Of a stretch of 64,000 bases of DNA, positions 1 through 8,484 are shown piece by piece. Position 1 is the stretch's first letter. Each line of letters begins with the position of its first letter. The notes under the pieces were generated by a model. The model did not search any database. It worked only from the letters and a program-made list of their open reading frames with translations, and was not told the origin of the DNA. The position numbers and the translations under genes are program-made. The DNA is from an uncultured Prevotellaceae bacterium (lineage in GTDB: Bacteria > Bacteroidota > Bacteroidia > Bacteroidales > Muribaculaceae), in the NCBI GenBank assembly GCA_900318205.1, contig ONJS01000017.1, forward strand, positions 42,819 through 106,818, written 5' to 3'.

Positions 1-80
1 AAAAAGTTTTCAGTTGTCGGTTTTCGACTATCAGTTTTATTATATATATTGTGAAATATAAAAAATTATTCCGCGATGCG

Positions 81-112
81 CTTGTTTTTATTCGGATTTT
101 TCTTTATATTTG
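81..112 (+). promoter_or_regulatory. Bacteroidetes-type promoter for the transglutaminase-like gene
   Basis: TTG at 82-84 is followed after 20 bases by TATATTTG at 105-112, matching the -33/-7 pattern of the Bacteroidetes primary sigma factor. It overlaps the upstream in-frame ATG at 76, so that ATG cannot be the translation start and the ATG at 142 is preferred. Confidence 0.65.
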
Positions 113-141
113 CAGCGGATACGTTTAAATACCTAATTAAT

Positions 142-1434
142 ATGAAATCTCTACGTGTTTTTCGGCCAATATTGTCGGCTTTCATCATCTGGATGGCGGC
201 TGTTTCAGTGCGGGCAGGGGACGTCGCTCCTGCTCCACAGGGCGATGCCATTGACGTCTCTTTTTATGGCCAAACTTTGAGCATTGATAAGGTTAAACCT
301 GTTGAGGTGAAATCGGTGTTCAACACTGACGTTTCGGCGGCTTGGAACAAATACAAGAAGCGTGATGTCGCTCCCGTGTTGGCGTCACTGCGCTCATGGT
401 CAACCAATTTGGGCCTGAACGACTGGTTTGTCTTCCAGTTGGTCAGGAACTATGTCGATGTCCTCTTGGATAACGGTACCCCGATGGATCGTATGGTGCT
501 GGAGCACTACCTGTTGACGAGTATGGGATATGATGTGAGGCTGGCGCGCACCGAGCGTCAGCTGGTGCTGCTGGTGCCCTTTGAACAGGAAGTGTATGAA
601 CAGGACTTTGTGAAAGTCGAGGGCAAGGATTATTATTTGTACTATGATGATTTGGATGCCAATCAGGATGAGCAGTCGGTGCTTTACCCGTGTGACCCCT
701 CCAAAAAGGACCTGGGTAAGGGCCACACGCTGAGCCTGCTGTTTGACGGCGAGCCCTTGAAGTTGCGCTCGGGCAGTGACAAGTACTGCGAATATGACGA
801 CGGCAATCTGCGTCTTGCCTGCACGGTCAATGAGGGCGTCATGGAGATGTTGCGCAACTATCCGATGATGGACCTCAGGTGCTATGTGACCTCGGTGGTC
901 ATGCCGCAGTTCCAGGACTCGATCCTGGGGCAGATAAGACCGCAACTTGAGGATTTGAGCCAGTGTGAGGCAGCCAATGCCCTGTTGCACTTCGTGCAGT
1001 ATGTGTTCGAATATGAGAATGACAAGGAGTTACACGGTCACGAGAAGGTCTATTTTGTAGAGGAGAACTTCTACTATGACAAGAATGACTGCGAGGACCG
1101 CTCTATCCTCTATGCTTTTCTCGTGCGGTCACTGCTGGATCTTGACGTGCAGATTGTCCAATATCCGGGGCACGAGTGTACGGCAGTCCGTTTCACCGAC
1201 TGCAGCACCTATGGTAACGGTTATTACCTTGACGGAGAGTTCTACCTCATTTGTGATCCGTCCTACGTCGGAGCGTCCATTGGCAGATGTATGCCCCAAT
1301 ACCGGTCGGTACAACCCCAGGTCTATGTCATGAAGACCAGGACATTGAGCGAGGCCTATCAGCCTCCCTTGCGTCCCAGTATTGACGATATAATTACCGT
1401 CCCCGACCTCCCCAAGGTGCTCGTCGCACTATAA
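142..1434 (+). CDS. secreted transglutaminase-like cysteine protein
   Basis: The 430-residue product starts with a signal peptide (KSLRVF... to about residue 26, ending in VRAG), so it is exported. A C-terminal transglutaminase-like core is suggested by Cys317 in NDCEDRS, His344 in YPGHECTAVRF and a following CDPSY segment that would supply the Asp of the triad. The N-terminal 250 residues are not recognised. The frame is open to an ATG at 76, but a promoter overlaps that position. The gene stands alone, and the downstream gene has its own promoter. The enzymatic reaction (peptidase or transglutaminase) cannot be settled from sequence. Confidence 0.7.
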   Translation: MKSLRVFRPILSAFIIWMAAVSVRAGDVAPAPQGDAIDVSFYGQTLSIDKVKPVEVKSVFNTDVSAAWNKYKKRDVAPVLASLRSWSTNLGLNDWFVFQLVRNYVDVLLDNGTPMDRMVLEHYLLTSMGYDVRLARTERQLVLLVPFEQEVYEQDFVKVEGKDYYLYYDDLDANQDEQSVLYPCDPSKKDLGKGHTLSLLFDGEPLKLRSGSDKYCEYDDGNLRLACTVNEGVMEMLRNYPMMDLRCYVTSVVMPQFQDSILGQIRPQLEDLSQCEAANALLHFVQYVFEYENDKELHGHEKVYFVEENFYYDKNDCEDRSILYAFLVRSLLDLDVQIVQYPGHECTAVRFTDCSTYGNGYYLDGEFYLICDPSYVGASIGRCMPQYRSVQPQVYVMKTRTLSEAYQPPLRPSIDDIITVPDLPKVLVAL

Positions 1435-1525
1435 AGGCATGAGGATGTGCCATCATTGGCTCCTGTTTTTTATATCGGTCTAACGGCCGATGCCGCAGCC
1501 GTTTTTTCAGTTTTAAACCCCTCCC

Positions 1526-1557
1526 CGTTGCTGGATGGTAAAGATTTTGTATCTTTG
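1526..1557 (+). promoter_or_regulatory. promoter for the four-helix-bundle gene
   Basis: CGTTG ends at 1530, then 19 bases, then TATCTTTG at 1550-1557. It lies inside the open frame that begins at 1447, which argues that translation starts at the ATG at 1582. Confidence 0.65.
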
Positions 1558-1581
1558 CAACAGGTTATTCATCGTGTGATC

Positions 1582-2349
1582 ATGGGTAATGAAAATAGGG
1601 AATTCTTGCCTCAAGATGGACGCTACGACGACTTGATTGTCTATAAGAAGTCGGAGTGCATCTGTGATGTGACGGACTACTTCTGCAAGCACTTCTTGGA
1701 TCGCCACAAAGATCGCACCGTAGATCAGATGGTTCAGGCTGCGCGAAGTGGCAAACAGAATATAGTGGAAGGAACATCGGCGTCGGCGACAAGCAAAGAG
1801 ACTGAGATCAAGTTACTCAATGTCGCCAAAGCCAGCCATCAGGAATTGTTGGAAGATTACAAGGATTATCTTGCACATCATCATTTGGCATTGTGGAAGT
1901 CTGGTGACAAGAGATACAACTATACTCGAGCCCGTTGCCGTGAGCATAGCGATCGTGAATACTATAACGGCATTTTGCCAGATTGTACCGATGAGATGAT
2001 CTGCAATATTGCCATCACACTGATTTGCCAGGTTGATGTGATGTTGCGAAATCTCATCGAGTATCACAAACAAGAATTTCTTGAACAAGGTGGAATACGC
2101 GAGGAGATGACCCGTGGGCGGCTTGCTTATCGACGAGAAAATCCTCAGCAACGGCCTGTAGCCACAGGGACTATGCTGTCGCGTCGAGAACAGGAACTCG
2201 ATGCTCGAGAGGCAGCTGTTTCACAAAAAGAAAAAGAACTTGCTATCCGCGAAGCTGCGGTCACTCAACGTGAGCAGACTATCGCCATCCGGGAACAGGA
2301 ATTAGCGAGGATATTGCAACTTGCCGGACTGGAGAGTGATAGGGAGTAA
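1582..2349 (+). CDS. four helix bundle protein with suffix domain and coiled-coil tail
   Basis: The 255-residue cytoplasmic protein carries the pattern QNIVEG...S.....KLLNVAKASHQELLEDYKDYL, typical of the S23/four-helix-bundle family in the 'suffix domain' branch. After about residue 190 a strongly charged heptad-like region (repeated REQELDAREAAVSQKEKELA-type units) predicts a coiled coil of about 55 residues. The start at 1582 is chosen because a promoter lies just upstream inside the longer frame. These proteins are common in Bacteroidetes. A role is not established, and nothing in the neighbours suggests one. Confidence 0.75.
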   Translation: MGNENREFLPQDGRYDDLIVYKKSECICDVTDYFCKHFLDRHKDRTVDQMVQAARSGKQNIVEGTSASATSKETEIKLLNVAKASHQELLEDYKDYLAHHHLALWKSGDKRYNYTRARCREHSDREYYNGILPDCTDEMICNIAITLICQVDVMLRNLIEYHKQEFLEQGGIREEMTRGRLAYRRENPQQRPVATGTMLSRREQELDAREAAVSQKEKELAIREAAVTQREQTIAIREQELARILQLAGLESDRE

Positions 2350-2385
2350 TGAGGAGTAATGGGGAGTGATAGGGAGTAATGAGGA
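2334..2385 (+). repeat. short tandem direct repeat
   Basis: A 22-base unit (GAGTGATAGGGAGTAATGAG plus GA) occurs at 2334-2355 and again exactly at 2364-2385, a period of 30 bases. The first copy overlaps the 3' end of the four-helix-bundle gene. The G/A-rich stretch then runs towards the SDR start. Confidence 0.7.
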
Positions 2386-2460
2386 ACGAAGGGAAATTAA
2401 TCCCATCACACCCCATCAATCCCCATAGCACCCCACAACAAATAATAAAAACAAAGAAAA

Positions 2461-3216
2461 ATGAACAAGATTGCTTTAGTGACTGGCGCGACAAGTGGCA
2501 TCGGAGAGGCCTGCGCGCGCAAATTGGCCCTCATCGGCTACAACATGATTATTGCAGGCCGCAAGGCCGACCGTCTGGATGCGCTTGCCAGAGAGTTGTC
2601 TGCTCTGGGCGTCGGGGTGATAACACTTGAGTTTGACGTCAGGGACCGTGAAGCGGCTACTGCTGCCATCAAGAGCCTGCCCGAGGAGTGGCAAGAGATT
2701 GATGTCCTGGTCAACAATGCCGGTGGCGCATGGGGTCTGGAACCCGAGTATGAAGGTAACTACGAGGATTGGGACACCATGATCGACACCAATATCAAGG
2801 GCCTGTTGACGATGACGCGTCTCATCGTGCCCGGTATGGTAGAGCGTAACCGCGGTCATGTGGTGAACATCGGTAGTGTGGCAGGCGATGCTGCCTATGC
2901 TGGCGGTAACGTGTATTGCGCCACCAAGTCGGCCGTCAAGGCGCTGAGCGACGGCCTGCGCATCGACGTGGCCCACACCAGCGTGCGCGTGACCAACATC
3001 AAGCCAGGTCTGGTAGAAACCAACTTCTCGGTCATCCGTTTCCACGGCGACAAAGAGCGTGCTGACAATGTTTATAAGGGCATCCAACCCCTCACGGGCA
3101 ATGACATCGCCGAGTGCGTCGCTTTCGCCGTGAGCGCCCCGCCTCATGTCCAGGTCGCAGAACTGCTCGTCCTCGCTACCCACCAAGCCAGCGGTAGCGT
3201 AATCCACCGCGAGTAA
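2461..3216 (+). CDS. SDR family NAD(P)-dependent oxidoreductase (YdfG-like)
   Basis: The 251-residue length and the motif set are those of a classical short-chain dehydrogenase: dinucleotide-binding TGATSGIG at 8-15, NNAG at 85-88, catalytic Ser139, Tyr152 and Lys156 (VYCATKSAVK), and the PG segment after the last strand. The arrangement resembles E. coli YdfG (3-hydroxy acid or serine dehydrogenase), but substrate is inferred only from general similarity. ATAAAAACAAAGAAAA precedes the ATG. It ends at a strong bidirectional terminator shared with the convergent MFS gene. Confidence 0.9.
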   Translation: MNKIALVTGATSGIGEACARKLALIGYNMIIAGRKADRLDALARELSALGVGVITLEFDVRDREAATAAIKSLPEEWQEIDVLVNNAGGAWGLEPEYEGNYEDWDTMIDTNIKGLLTMTRLIVPGMVERNRGHVVNIGSVAGDAAYAGGNVYCATKSAVKALSDGLRIDVAHTSVRVTNIKPGLVETNFSVIRFHGDKERADNVYKGIQPLTGNDIAECVAFAVSAPPHVQVAELLVLATHQASGSVIHRE

Positions 3217-3240
3217 TCATCTGAGATAGATTATAGAGAA

Positions 3241-3292
3241 AAGAAAATAGTTGGTTGACAGCGTCGCTGAAAACCAACTATTTTCTTTTTCT
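3241..3292. terminator. bidirectional intrinsic terminator
   Basis: A perfect 16-bp inverted repeat (3241-3256 and 3272-3287) with a 15-base loop and T runs on both strands lies between the convergent SDR and MFS genes. Confidence 0.85.
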
Positions 3293-3309
3293 CTGTTAAC
3301 GATTGACCG

Positions 3310-4701
3310 TTAAGCGATGTTGGGGCTCTCGAGGCCGTAGTGGCGCTTGCGGTCGAGCCACAGCAGTAAGGAGGAGGTGGCGATGGCACCCACGCCAATC
3401 ACGCCGAAGATGAGCAGTGATTGGGTGTAATCCACCTGTTCGCCGATGGTGTTACGTTCCAGCACCTTGCCGATGAGCACGGGGATGAGCATCAGGCCGA
3501 TGTTCTGGATGTAATAGATGATGGAGTAGGAGGTACCCAGTTGCTTCATGGGCACGATCTTGGGCACTGCGGGCCACAGGGCGGCGGGCAGCAGCGAGAA
3601 GGCGATGCCCAGCACGCACATCAGCGTCACGGCAATCCAGCTCGAGTTGAGCGGCATGGCGAACACAAACAGGGTGATCGTCAGCAGCACGCTGCCGATG
3701 ACCATCATCGTCGCGCCGCGGCCCTTGTTGTCAAACCAGGCTCCGAACAACGGCGTCAGCACGATGCTGGTGTAGGGGAGGATAGAGGGGATGGCACCCG
3801 CCAATTCGGCCTCGACACCATACTTGGAAATCATGAGTTTGGTGGCAAAGTCCAGGAAGGGGTAGAGTGCCGAGTAGTAGAACATGCACAGCAGCGTGAT
3901 GAGCCAGAATCCCGGGTTCTTGATGGTGATTTTCATGTCTGAGAAGTGGAACTTCTCGTCGTCTTGAGACGCAAGATTTTGCGTCTCTACATTTTGTTGA
4001 GAGGCAAGTTTTTGTGTCTCGGCATCGAGGCGGCGGTCCATGGTGCAGTAGTAGATGTAGGCGATGAGCCCCACACCCACGCAGAACAGACCGATGAGCA
4101 ACGGACGGGGCAAGCCCCAGTTGAGGGCGATGGGCAGGCTGAAGTTGAGCGCCAGTGCGGTGCCCAGGCGTGCCATCGACACCTGCAGGCCCATGGCGAG
4201 CGCCATTTCCTTGCCCGAGAACCAGCGCACGACGACCTTGGATACCGTGATGCCGCACATCTCATAGCCGATGCCGAAGAAGGCAAATCCCAGCGCCGCC
4301 AGTGCCACCTGGCGCTTGATTGTACCCAGCAGGGGCACATTCCACATGGGATCGGGCGATGTATAGGTGATGACACCATAGACGGCGGCTGCACCGCCCA
4401 GCATCAGTACACAAGAGAGAATGCCCGTGAAGCGTACACCCATCTTGTCGAGGATGATACCGCCCACAAACAGCATCAGCAGGAACACGTTGAAGAAGCC
4501 GCGTGACCCGGCAAAGATGCCGAATTCGCCGCTGGTCCAGCCCACACCACCGTCCTGGGTGGCCTTCTCGAGCATAAACTGCAGCGGGGACATCTCCTTG
4601 GCGACAACATAGCCCGCCATCATCGTGAACGACACTATCGCCAGCACGGTCCACCGTGCCCACGCCTTGGTCGCAATCGTGTTTCTTATCTCGTCTCTCA
4701 T
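3310..4701 (-). CDS. MFS transporter
   Basis: The 463-residue inner-membrane protein has about 12 hydrophobic segments in two six-helix halves separated by a charged loop near residues 225-255. The loop after TM2 carries the MFS-like DKMGVRF (FAGGIILDKMG style) and a mirrored GAWFDNKGRG in the second half. The loop contains two 11-residue in-frame repeats (ETQ.LASQ..), encoded by a palindromic DNA repeat. It is a paralogue of the next upstream gene, with a 91-base spacer, and the pair may be co-transcribed. The substrate is unknown. Confidence 0.85.
   Translation of the reverse strand: MRDEIRNTIATKAWARWTVLAIVSFTMMAGYVVAKEMSPLQFMLEKATQDGGVGWTSGEFGIFAGSRGFFNVFLLMLFVGGIILDKMGVRFTGILSCVLMLGGAAAVYGVITYTSPDPMWNVPLLGTIKRQVALAALGFAFFGIGYEMCGITVSKVVVRWFSGKEMALAMGLQVSMARLGTALALNFSLPIALNWGLPRPLLIGLFCVGVGLIAYIYYCTMDRRLDAETQKLASQQNVETQNLASQDDEKFHFSDMKITIKNPGFWLITLLCMFYYSALYPFLDFATKLMISKYGVEAELAGAIPSILPYTSIVLTPLFGAWFDNKGRGATMMVIGSVLLTITLFVFAMPLNSSWIAVTLMCVLGIAFSLLPAALWPAVPKIVPMKQLGTSYSIIYYIQNIGLMLIPVLIGKVLERNTIGEQVDYTQSLLIFGVIGVGAIATSSLLLWLDRKRHYGLESPNIA
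3966..4020. repeat. two palindromic units inside the MFS coding sequence
   Basis: Unit 1 (3966-3987) is GAGACGCAA-GATT-TTGCGTCTC with perfect 9-bp arms. Unit 2 (3999-4020) is a diverged copy 33 bases on. The 33-base period keeps the reading frame and adds two 11-residue repeats to the central cytoplasmic loop. From general knowledge, GACGCAAAATTTTGCGTC-type palindromes are dispersed between genes in many bacteria, including Bacteroidetes. Confidence 0.7.
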
Positions 4702-4721
4702 GTATTTCAGTTTAAATAAAT

Positions 4722-4757
4722 AGGGACCTTAAAGTCTGTAATGTCCTTAAGGTCCCT
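4722..4757. repeat. palindrome between the two MFS genes
   Basis: AGGGACCTTAA (4722-4732) and TTAAGGTCCCT (4747-4757) form a perfect 11-bp inverted repeat, followed by another GTCC-rich partial copy. It may act as a weak processing or termination element or be a dispersed intergenic repeat. There is no strong T run on the minus strand. Confidence 0.55.
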
Positions 4758-4792
4758 AAAGTCCTTATTAATTTCTAATAGCTGACAGCTGA

Positions 4793-6418
4793 TTAAGCCT
4801 CAGGCTTGATGTTGGGCTCCTCGAGGCCGAGGTGCTTCTTCTTATCAACCACCTTGAGGTACAGACCGAACAGCAGAGCAAGAATACCGAGGCTGGCAAA
4901 GATTACCATGGGCCAGGTGTAGTCATACTTCGTCGGGTCGGTAACGCCAGGGTTGGAGTTGTCGAGAACCATACCGATGAGCATCGGGAAGAGCCACAGA
5001 CCGATGTTCTGAATCCAGAAAATCAGCGCGTAAGCGCTACCGATAATCTTGCTATCCACCAGTTTGGGAACGCTGGGCCACAAGGCAGCGGGAACGAGCG
5101 AGAACGACGAACCCAGCACCAGAATGGTGATGTAAGCCATGATGAAGCCAGCAGCCGTGCTGCCCTTGAACAGCGGCAGAACGTAAGCGAAGGTCAAGTG
5201 GCAGATGATGAGCAGCAGCGAGCCGAGCACGAGCATCGAGGCAGCTTTACCCTTGTGGTCAACATAGTTGCCCAGGATGGGGGTGATACCCACAGCCAGC
5301 AAGGGGAATACAGCGAAGACGCTCTCGGCGCTCTGGCGCATGTAACCCATGTAGCAGTAGCAGATAAGGGCGGCTATCGAAACGATAAGCAGACCGTACT
5401 TGGCACTCTTGTTCTTCATGAAGTTGCTCATAAAGGCGGTGGCTGCTACGATGAGCATCACGATATACTGATAGATAGTCAGACTCTCATTGGCCCAGAA
5501 CGAGTTGGGGTCAACCTCGGTGAACGTGAGGTTGCACTGCAACATGTTAACGGCATATTTCTGGAAGGGGAAGATGGCGCTGTAATAGAGTACGCACAGC
5601 AACGATACAATCCAGAAACCCTTGTTGGTCAGAATCTTGCCGATGTCGCTTACCTTGAACGGATCGTCCTTCTCCTCAGCCTCGCCGGTCTGCTTGTCAA
5701 GCTTACTGTCCATGAAGAAGTAAACGACGAACATTATCAGGGCGATGCACATCAGAACGACACCGAAGGCAACCGAGCGCGAAACGCTCACATTACCGCC
5801 CAAGCGTGCGAAGAAGGGCGAGAAGATCATACAGGTGGCAACACCCAGACGGGCCAGTGCCATCTCGCTACCCATGGCCAGTGCCATCTCGCGACCCTTG
5901 AACCACTTCACGATACCACGGCTCACCGTGATACCAGCCATCTCGACACCGCAACCGAAGATCATGAAGCCGCAAGCAGCCAATTTAGCCGATGCAGGCA
6001 TTCCCTCGGCGAACGGCAGAATGTCGAACCAGGGGGCGATGGGCTTCCAGTTCAGGTGCTCGGTGAACCAGGTCTCCAAACCGGTTCCGATGAATGCATC
6101 GCTAACGGCATACCACTTGATGATGGCACCGATGAGCATTACGGCACCCGAAAGAACTGCCGTGAAGCGCACACCCATCTTGTCGAGGATGATACCAGCA
6201 AAAATCAGGAAGAATACCCATACATTGAGGAATACCTCACTGCCTTGCATTCTACCGAAAGAAGTGGAATCCCATCCGCGAGTTGTTTCCATCAAGTCCT
6301 TGATGGGCGACAGGATGTCCATGAAAATGTAACTGCAGAACATACCCAAAGCGAGTAAGAGCAGCGCCGTCCAGCGCATTCCTGCAGAGTCTCTTAAAGT
6401 CTGAATCTTTTCTGACAT
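4793..6418 (-). CDS. MFS transporter
   Basis: The 541-residue membrane protein has about 12 hydrophobic segments. It shares with its downstream paralogue the DKMGVRF loop after TM2, the GITVSRGIVKWFKGREMALAMG segment around TM4-5, and the closing AALWPSVPKLV and LEEPNI region. It is longer because of an insertion between the halves (residues about 230-330), which includes two extra hydrophobic stretches. A 163-base AT-rich spacer separates it from the phosphohexomutase upstream. The substrate is not predictable, although the pairing suggests a small organic anion or metabolite. Confidence 0.85.
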   Translation of the reverse strand: MSEKIQTLRDSAGMRWTALLLLALGMFCSYIFMDILSPIKDLMETTRGWDSTSFGRMQGSEVFLNVWVFFLIFAGIILDKMGVRFTAVLSGAVMLIGAIIKWYAVSDAFIGTGLETWFTEHLNWKPIAPWFDILPFAEGMPASAKLAACGFMIFGCGVEMAGITVSRGIVKWFKGREMALAMGSEMALARLGVATCMIFSPFFARLGGNVSVSRSVAFGVVLMCIALIMFVVYFFMDSKLDKQTGEAEEKDDPFKVSDIGKILTNKGFWIVSLLCVLYYSAIFPFQKYAVNMLQCNLTFTEVDPNSFWANESLTIYQYIVMLIVAATAFMSNFMKNKSAKYGLLIVSIAALICYCYMGYMRQSAESVFAVFPLLAVGITPILGNYVDHKGKAASMLVLGSLLLIICHLTFAYVLPLFKGSTAAGFIMAYITILVLGSSFSLVPAALWPSVPKLVDSKIIGSAYALIFWIQNIGLWLFPMLIGMVLDNSNPGVTDPTKYDYTWPMVIFASLGILALLFGLYLKVVDKKKHLGLEEPNIKPEA

Positions 6419-6581
6419 AAAATTAATTTTGTTTTTAAAATTGTTTGTTATTTGGTTTATTAATTAATGGTTCTCTTTTTTGGGTTTTAAGTTCTGAGTT
6501 TTAAAGTTTTAAGAATGGTTACCGACGCCTGCAGGCGCCCAACTCCTAACTTTTAACTTCTAACTCCTAACTCCTAACTAA

Positions 6582-8339
6582 TCACGCGATGCCCAGTGAC
6601 TCGCAGATGCGGTCCATCTTAGCATCGGCCCATTCGTTCTTGGCGTCATAGTTCTCGGGTTTGTCGAGCTTGTCATGCACCTCCATGTAGAACTTGATTT
6701 TGGGCTCGGTGCCCGAGGGACGGATAGATACCTTGGTGCCGTCCTCGGTGAAGTACTGCAGCACGTTGCTGGTCGTGGGCATGTCGAGCTTGGTGACCTC
6801 GCCGGTGAGCATGTTGCGCTGCTCGAGCTTCTGGTAGTCCTTTACGATGGTTACAGGCGAGCCGTCGATTTCCTTCTGCGGGTTCTCGCGGAAGTTGACC
6901 ATCATCTGGGCAATCTCGTCAGCACCGCTCTTGCCGGGGCGTACGACGCTGATGCCGCGCTCCTTGCTGTAGCCGTAGTTGACATAGCAGTTGATGAACA
7001 GGTCGTTGAGCGTCATGCCCTTGTCCTTGGCCCATGCTGCAATCTCGCACATCAGGGGGATGGACGATACGGCATCCTTGTCGCGGGCGAAGGTCTCGGG
7101 CAGGAAGCCGTAGCTCTCCTCGCCACCACCCAGGTAGCGTCCCTTGCCTGCTGCTTCCATCTCGCGCATCACGGTGGCAATCCACTTGAAGCCGGTGTAG
7201 CAGTCAAACATCTTGATGTTCTGCTTCTTGGCGATGCGTGCGATGGTCTCGCTGGTCACGATGGTCTTGACGATGTACTCGTCGCCCTTGAGCAGACCCA
7301 GCTCGCGGTTGCGCTCTATCAGGTAGTAGTGGAACAGAATCTGGATCTGGTTACCGTTCACCAGCTCATATTTGCCCTTGGTGTTCTTGATGACCAGGCT
7401 GATGCGGTCGGCATCGGGGTCGCTGGCGAGTGCCAGGTCGGCCTGAACCTCAGTGGCCTTGGCAACTGCCATCTCCATTGCGCTGGGCATCTCGGGGTTG
7501 GGCGAGTCGACAGTGGGGAAGTCGCCGCTCATCACGTCCTGCTCGGGAATGTGGATGATGTTGTCAAATCCCCAGCGCTCGATAGAACGTGGAATGATAT
7601 AGCGTCCCACGCCATGGATGGGGGTATAGACGATCTTCAGGTCGTGGTATTTCTTGTTGATCTCGGGGCTGAGCGAGAGGGTGTAGATGTCCTCGATGTA
7701 GGGACCGTCAACGTCTTCGCCGATGATCTGAATCAGGTCGGGGTTGCCCTCAAACTTGATGTCGCGCACGTCCTCGATGGCGTTAACGTGGTTGATGATA
7801 TTCACGTCGTGCGGGGAGATCACCTGTGCACCGTCATCCCAATAGGCTTTGTAGCCGTTGTAAATCTTGGGGTTGTGAGATGCCGTGATGTTCACACCGC
7901 TCTGGCAACCCAGGCGGCGGATGGCGTAGCTGACTTCCGGAGTGGGACGGGGACCCTCAAACAGATAGACCTTGATGCCGTTGGCGCTGAAGATGTTGGC
8001 GACCGTCTCGGCAAACAGGCGGCTGTTGTTGCGCACGTCATGGCCAACGACTACCGAAATCTGAGGCAGGTCCTTGAAAACCTCCTTTAGGTAGTTGGCA
8101 AGACCCTGTGTGGCGCTGCCTACGGTGTAGATGTTCATGCGGTTGCAACCAGGACCCATGATGCCGCGCAATCCACCGGTGCCAAACTCAAGAATCTTGT
8201 AGAACGATTCTACAAGCTCGGTCTTGTCCTCGTTGTCAAGCATAGCCTGCACTTGGGCACGGGTCTGCTCGTCATAACTGTCACTGAGCCACGTCTTGGC
8301 CTTTGCTGTCACTTCCTGTAATAATTTTTCGTCAAACAT
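6582..8339 (-). CDS. phospho-sugar mutase (phosphoglucomutase/phosphomannomutase)
   Basis: This 585-residue alpha-D-phosphohexomutase interconverts hexose 1- and 6-phosphates in the cytoplasm. Motifs appear in family order: the phosphoserine loop ITASHNPKIYNG with Ser154, the metal-binding SDPDADR near 306-312, the sugar-binding GGGEESYG near 404-411, and the C-terminal phosphate-binding RPSGTEPKIK. The length matches the long PgcA/PGM2-type branch of Bacteroidetes. It has its own promoter (8395-8426). Preference for glucose or mannose cannot be told from these motifs. Confidence 0.93.
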   Translation of the reverse strand: MFDEKLLQEVTAKAKTWLSDSYDEQTRAQVQAMLDNEDKTELVESFYKILEFGTGGLRGIMGPGCNRMNIYTVGSATQGLANYLKEVFKDLPQISVVVGHDVRNNSRLFAETVANIFSANGIKVYLFEGPRPTPEVSYAIRRLGCQSGVNITASHNPKIYNGYKAYWDDGAQVISPHDVNIINHVNAIEDVRDIKFEGNPDLIQIIGEDVDGPYIEDIYTLSLSPEINKKYHDLKIVYTPIHGVGRYIIPRSIERWGFDNIIHIPEQDVMSGDFPTVDSPNPEMPSAMEMAVAKATEVQADLALASDPDADRISLVIKNTKGKYELVNGNQIQILFHYYLIERNRELGLLKGDEYIVKTIVTSETIARIAKKQNIKMFDCYTGFKWIATVMREMEAAGKGRYLGGGEESYGFLPETFARDKDAVSSIPLMCEIAAWAKDKGMTLNDLFINCYVNYGYSKERGISVVRPGKSGADEIAQMMVNFRENPQKEIDGSPVTIVKDYQKLEQRNMLTGEVTKLDMPTTSNVLQYFTEDGTKVSIRPSGTEPKIKFYMEVHDKLDKPENYDAKNEWADAKMDRICESLGIA

Positions 8340-8394
8340 ACTTGGTTCGGTTTATATAGGTTATTGTTGTTGGTTGTTTTTCTCTTCAAACTGA

Positions 8395-8426
8395 CAAAGT
8401 TAGTGCAAAATCTCCAATCACCCAAA
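8395..8426 (-). promoter_or_regulatory. promoter for the phospho-sugar mutase
   Basis: On the minus strand TTTG (8423-8426) is followed after 20 bases by TAACTTTG (8395-8402), a close match to the Bacteroidetes consensus, about 56 bases before the start codon. It partly overlaps the preceding gene's terminator region. Confidence 0.75.
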
Positions 8427-8427
8427 T

Positions 8428-8459
8428 AAAAACCCACTTTTTGCAAAAAGTGGGTTTTT
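8428..8459. terminator. intrinsic terminator of the DUF362 gene
   Basis: AAAAACCCACTTTTT (8428-8442) and AAAAAGTGGGTTTTT (8445-8459) form a perfect 15-bp stem ending in a T run. It is 25 bases beyond the DUF362 stop codon on the minus strand. Confidence 0.85.
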
Positions 8460-8484
8460 ATTATGTAAATAGATGTGTTGTTCG

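Noticed and set aside
2476-3207. Long minus-strand ORF antisense to the SDR gene
   Set aside because: It mirrors the codon structure of a clear SDR gene, so it is a shadow frame. The same applies to other long antisense frames over the MFS, mutase, NRPS and TonB genes.
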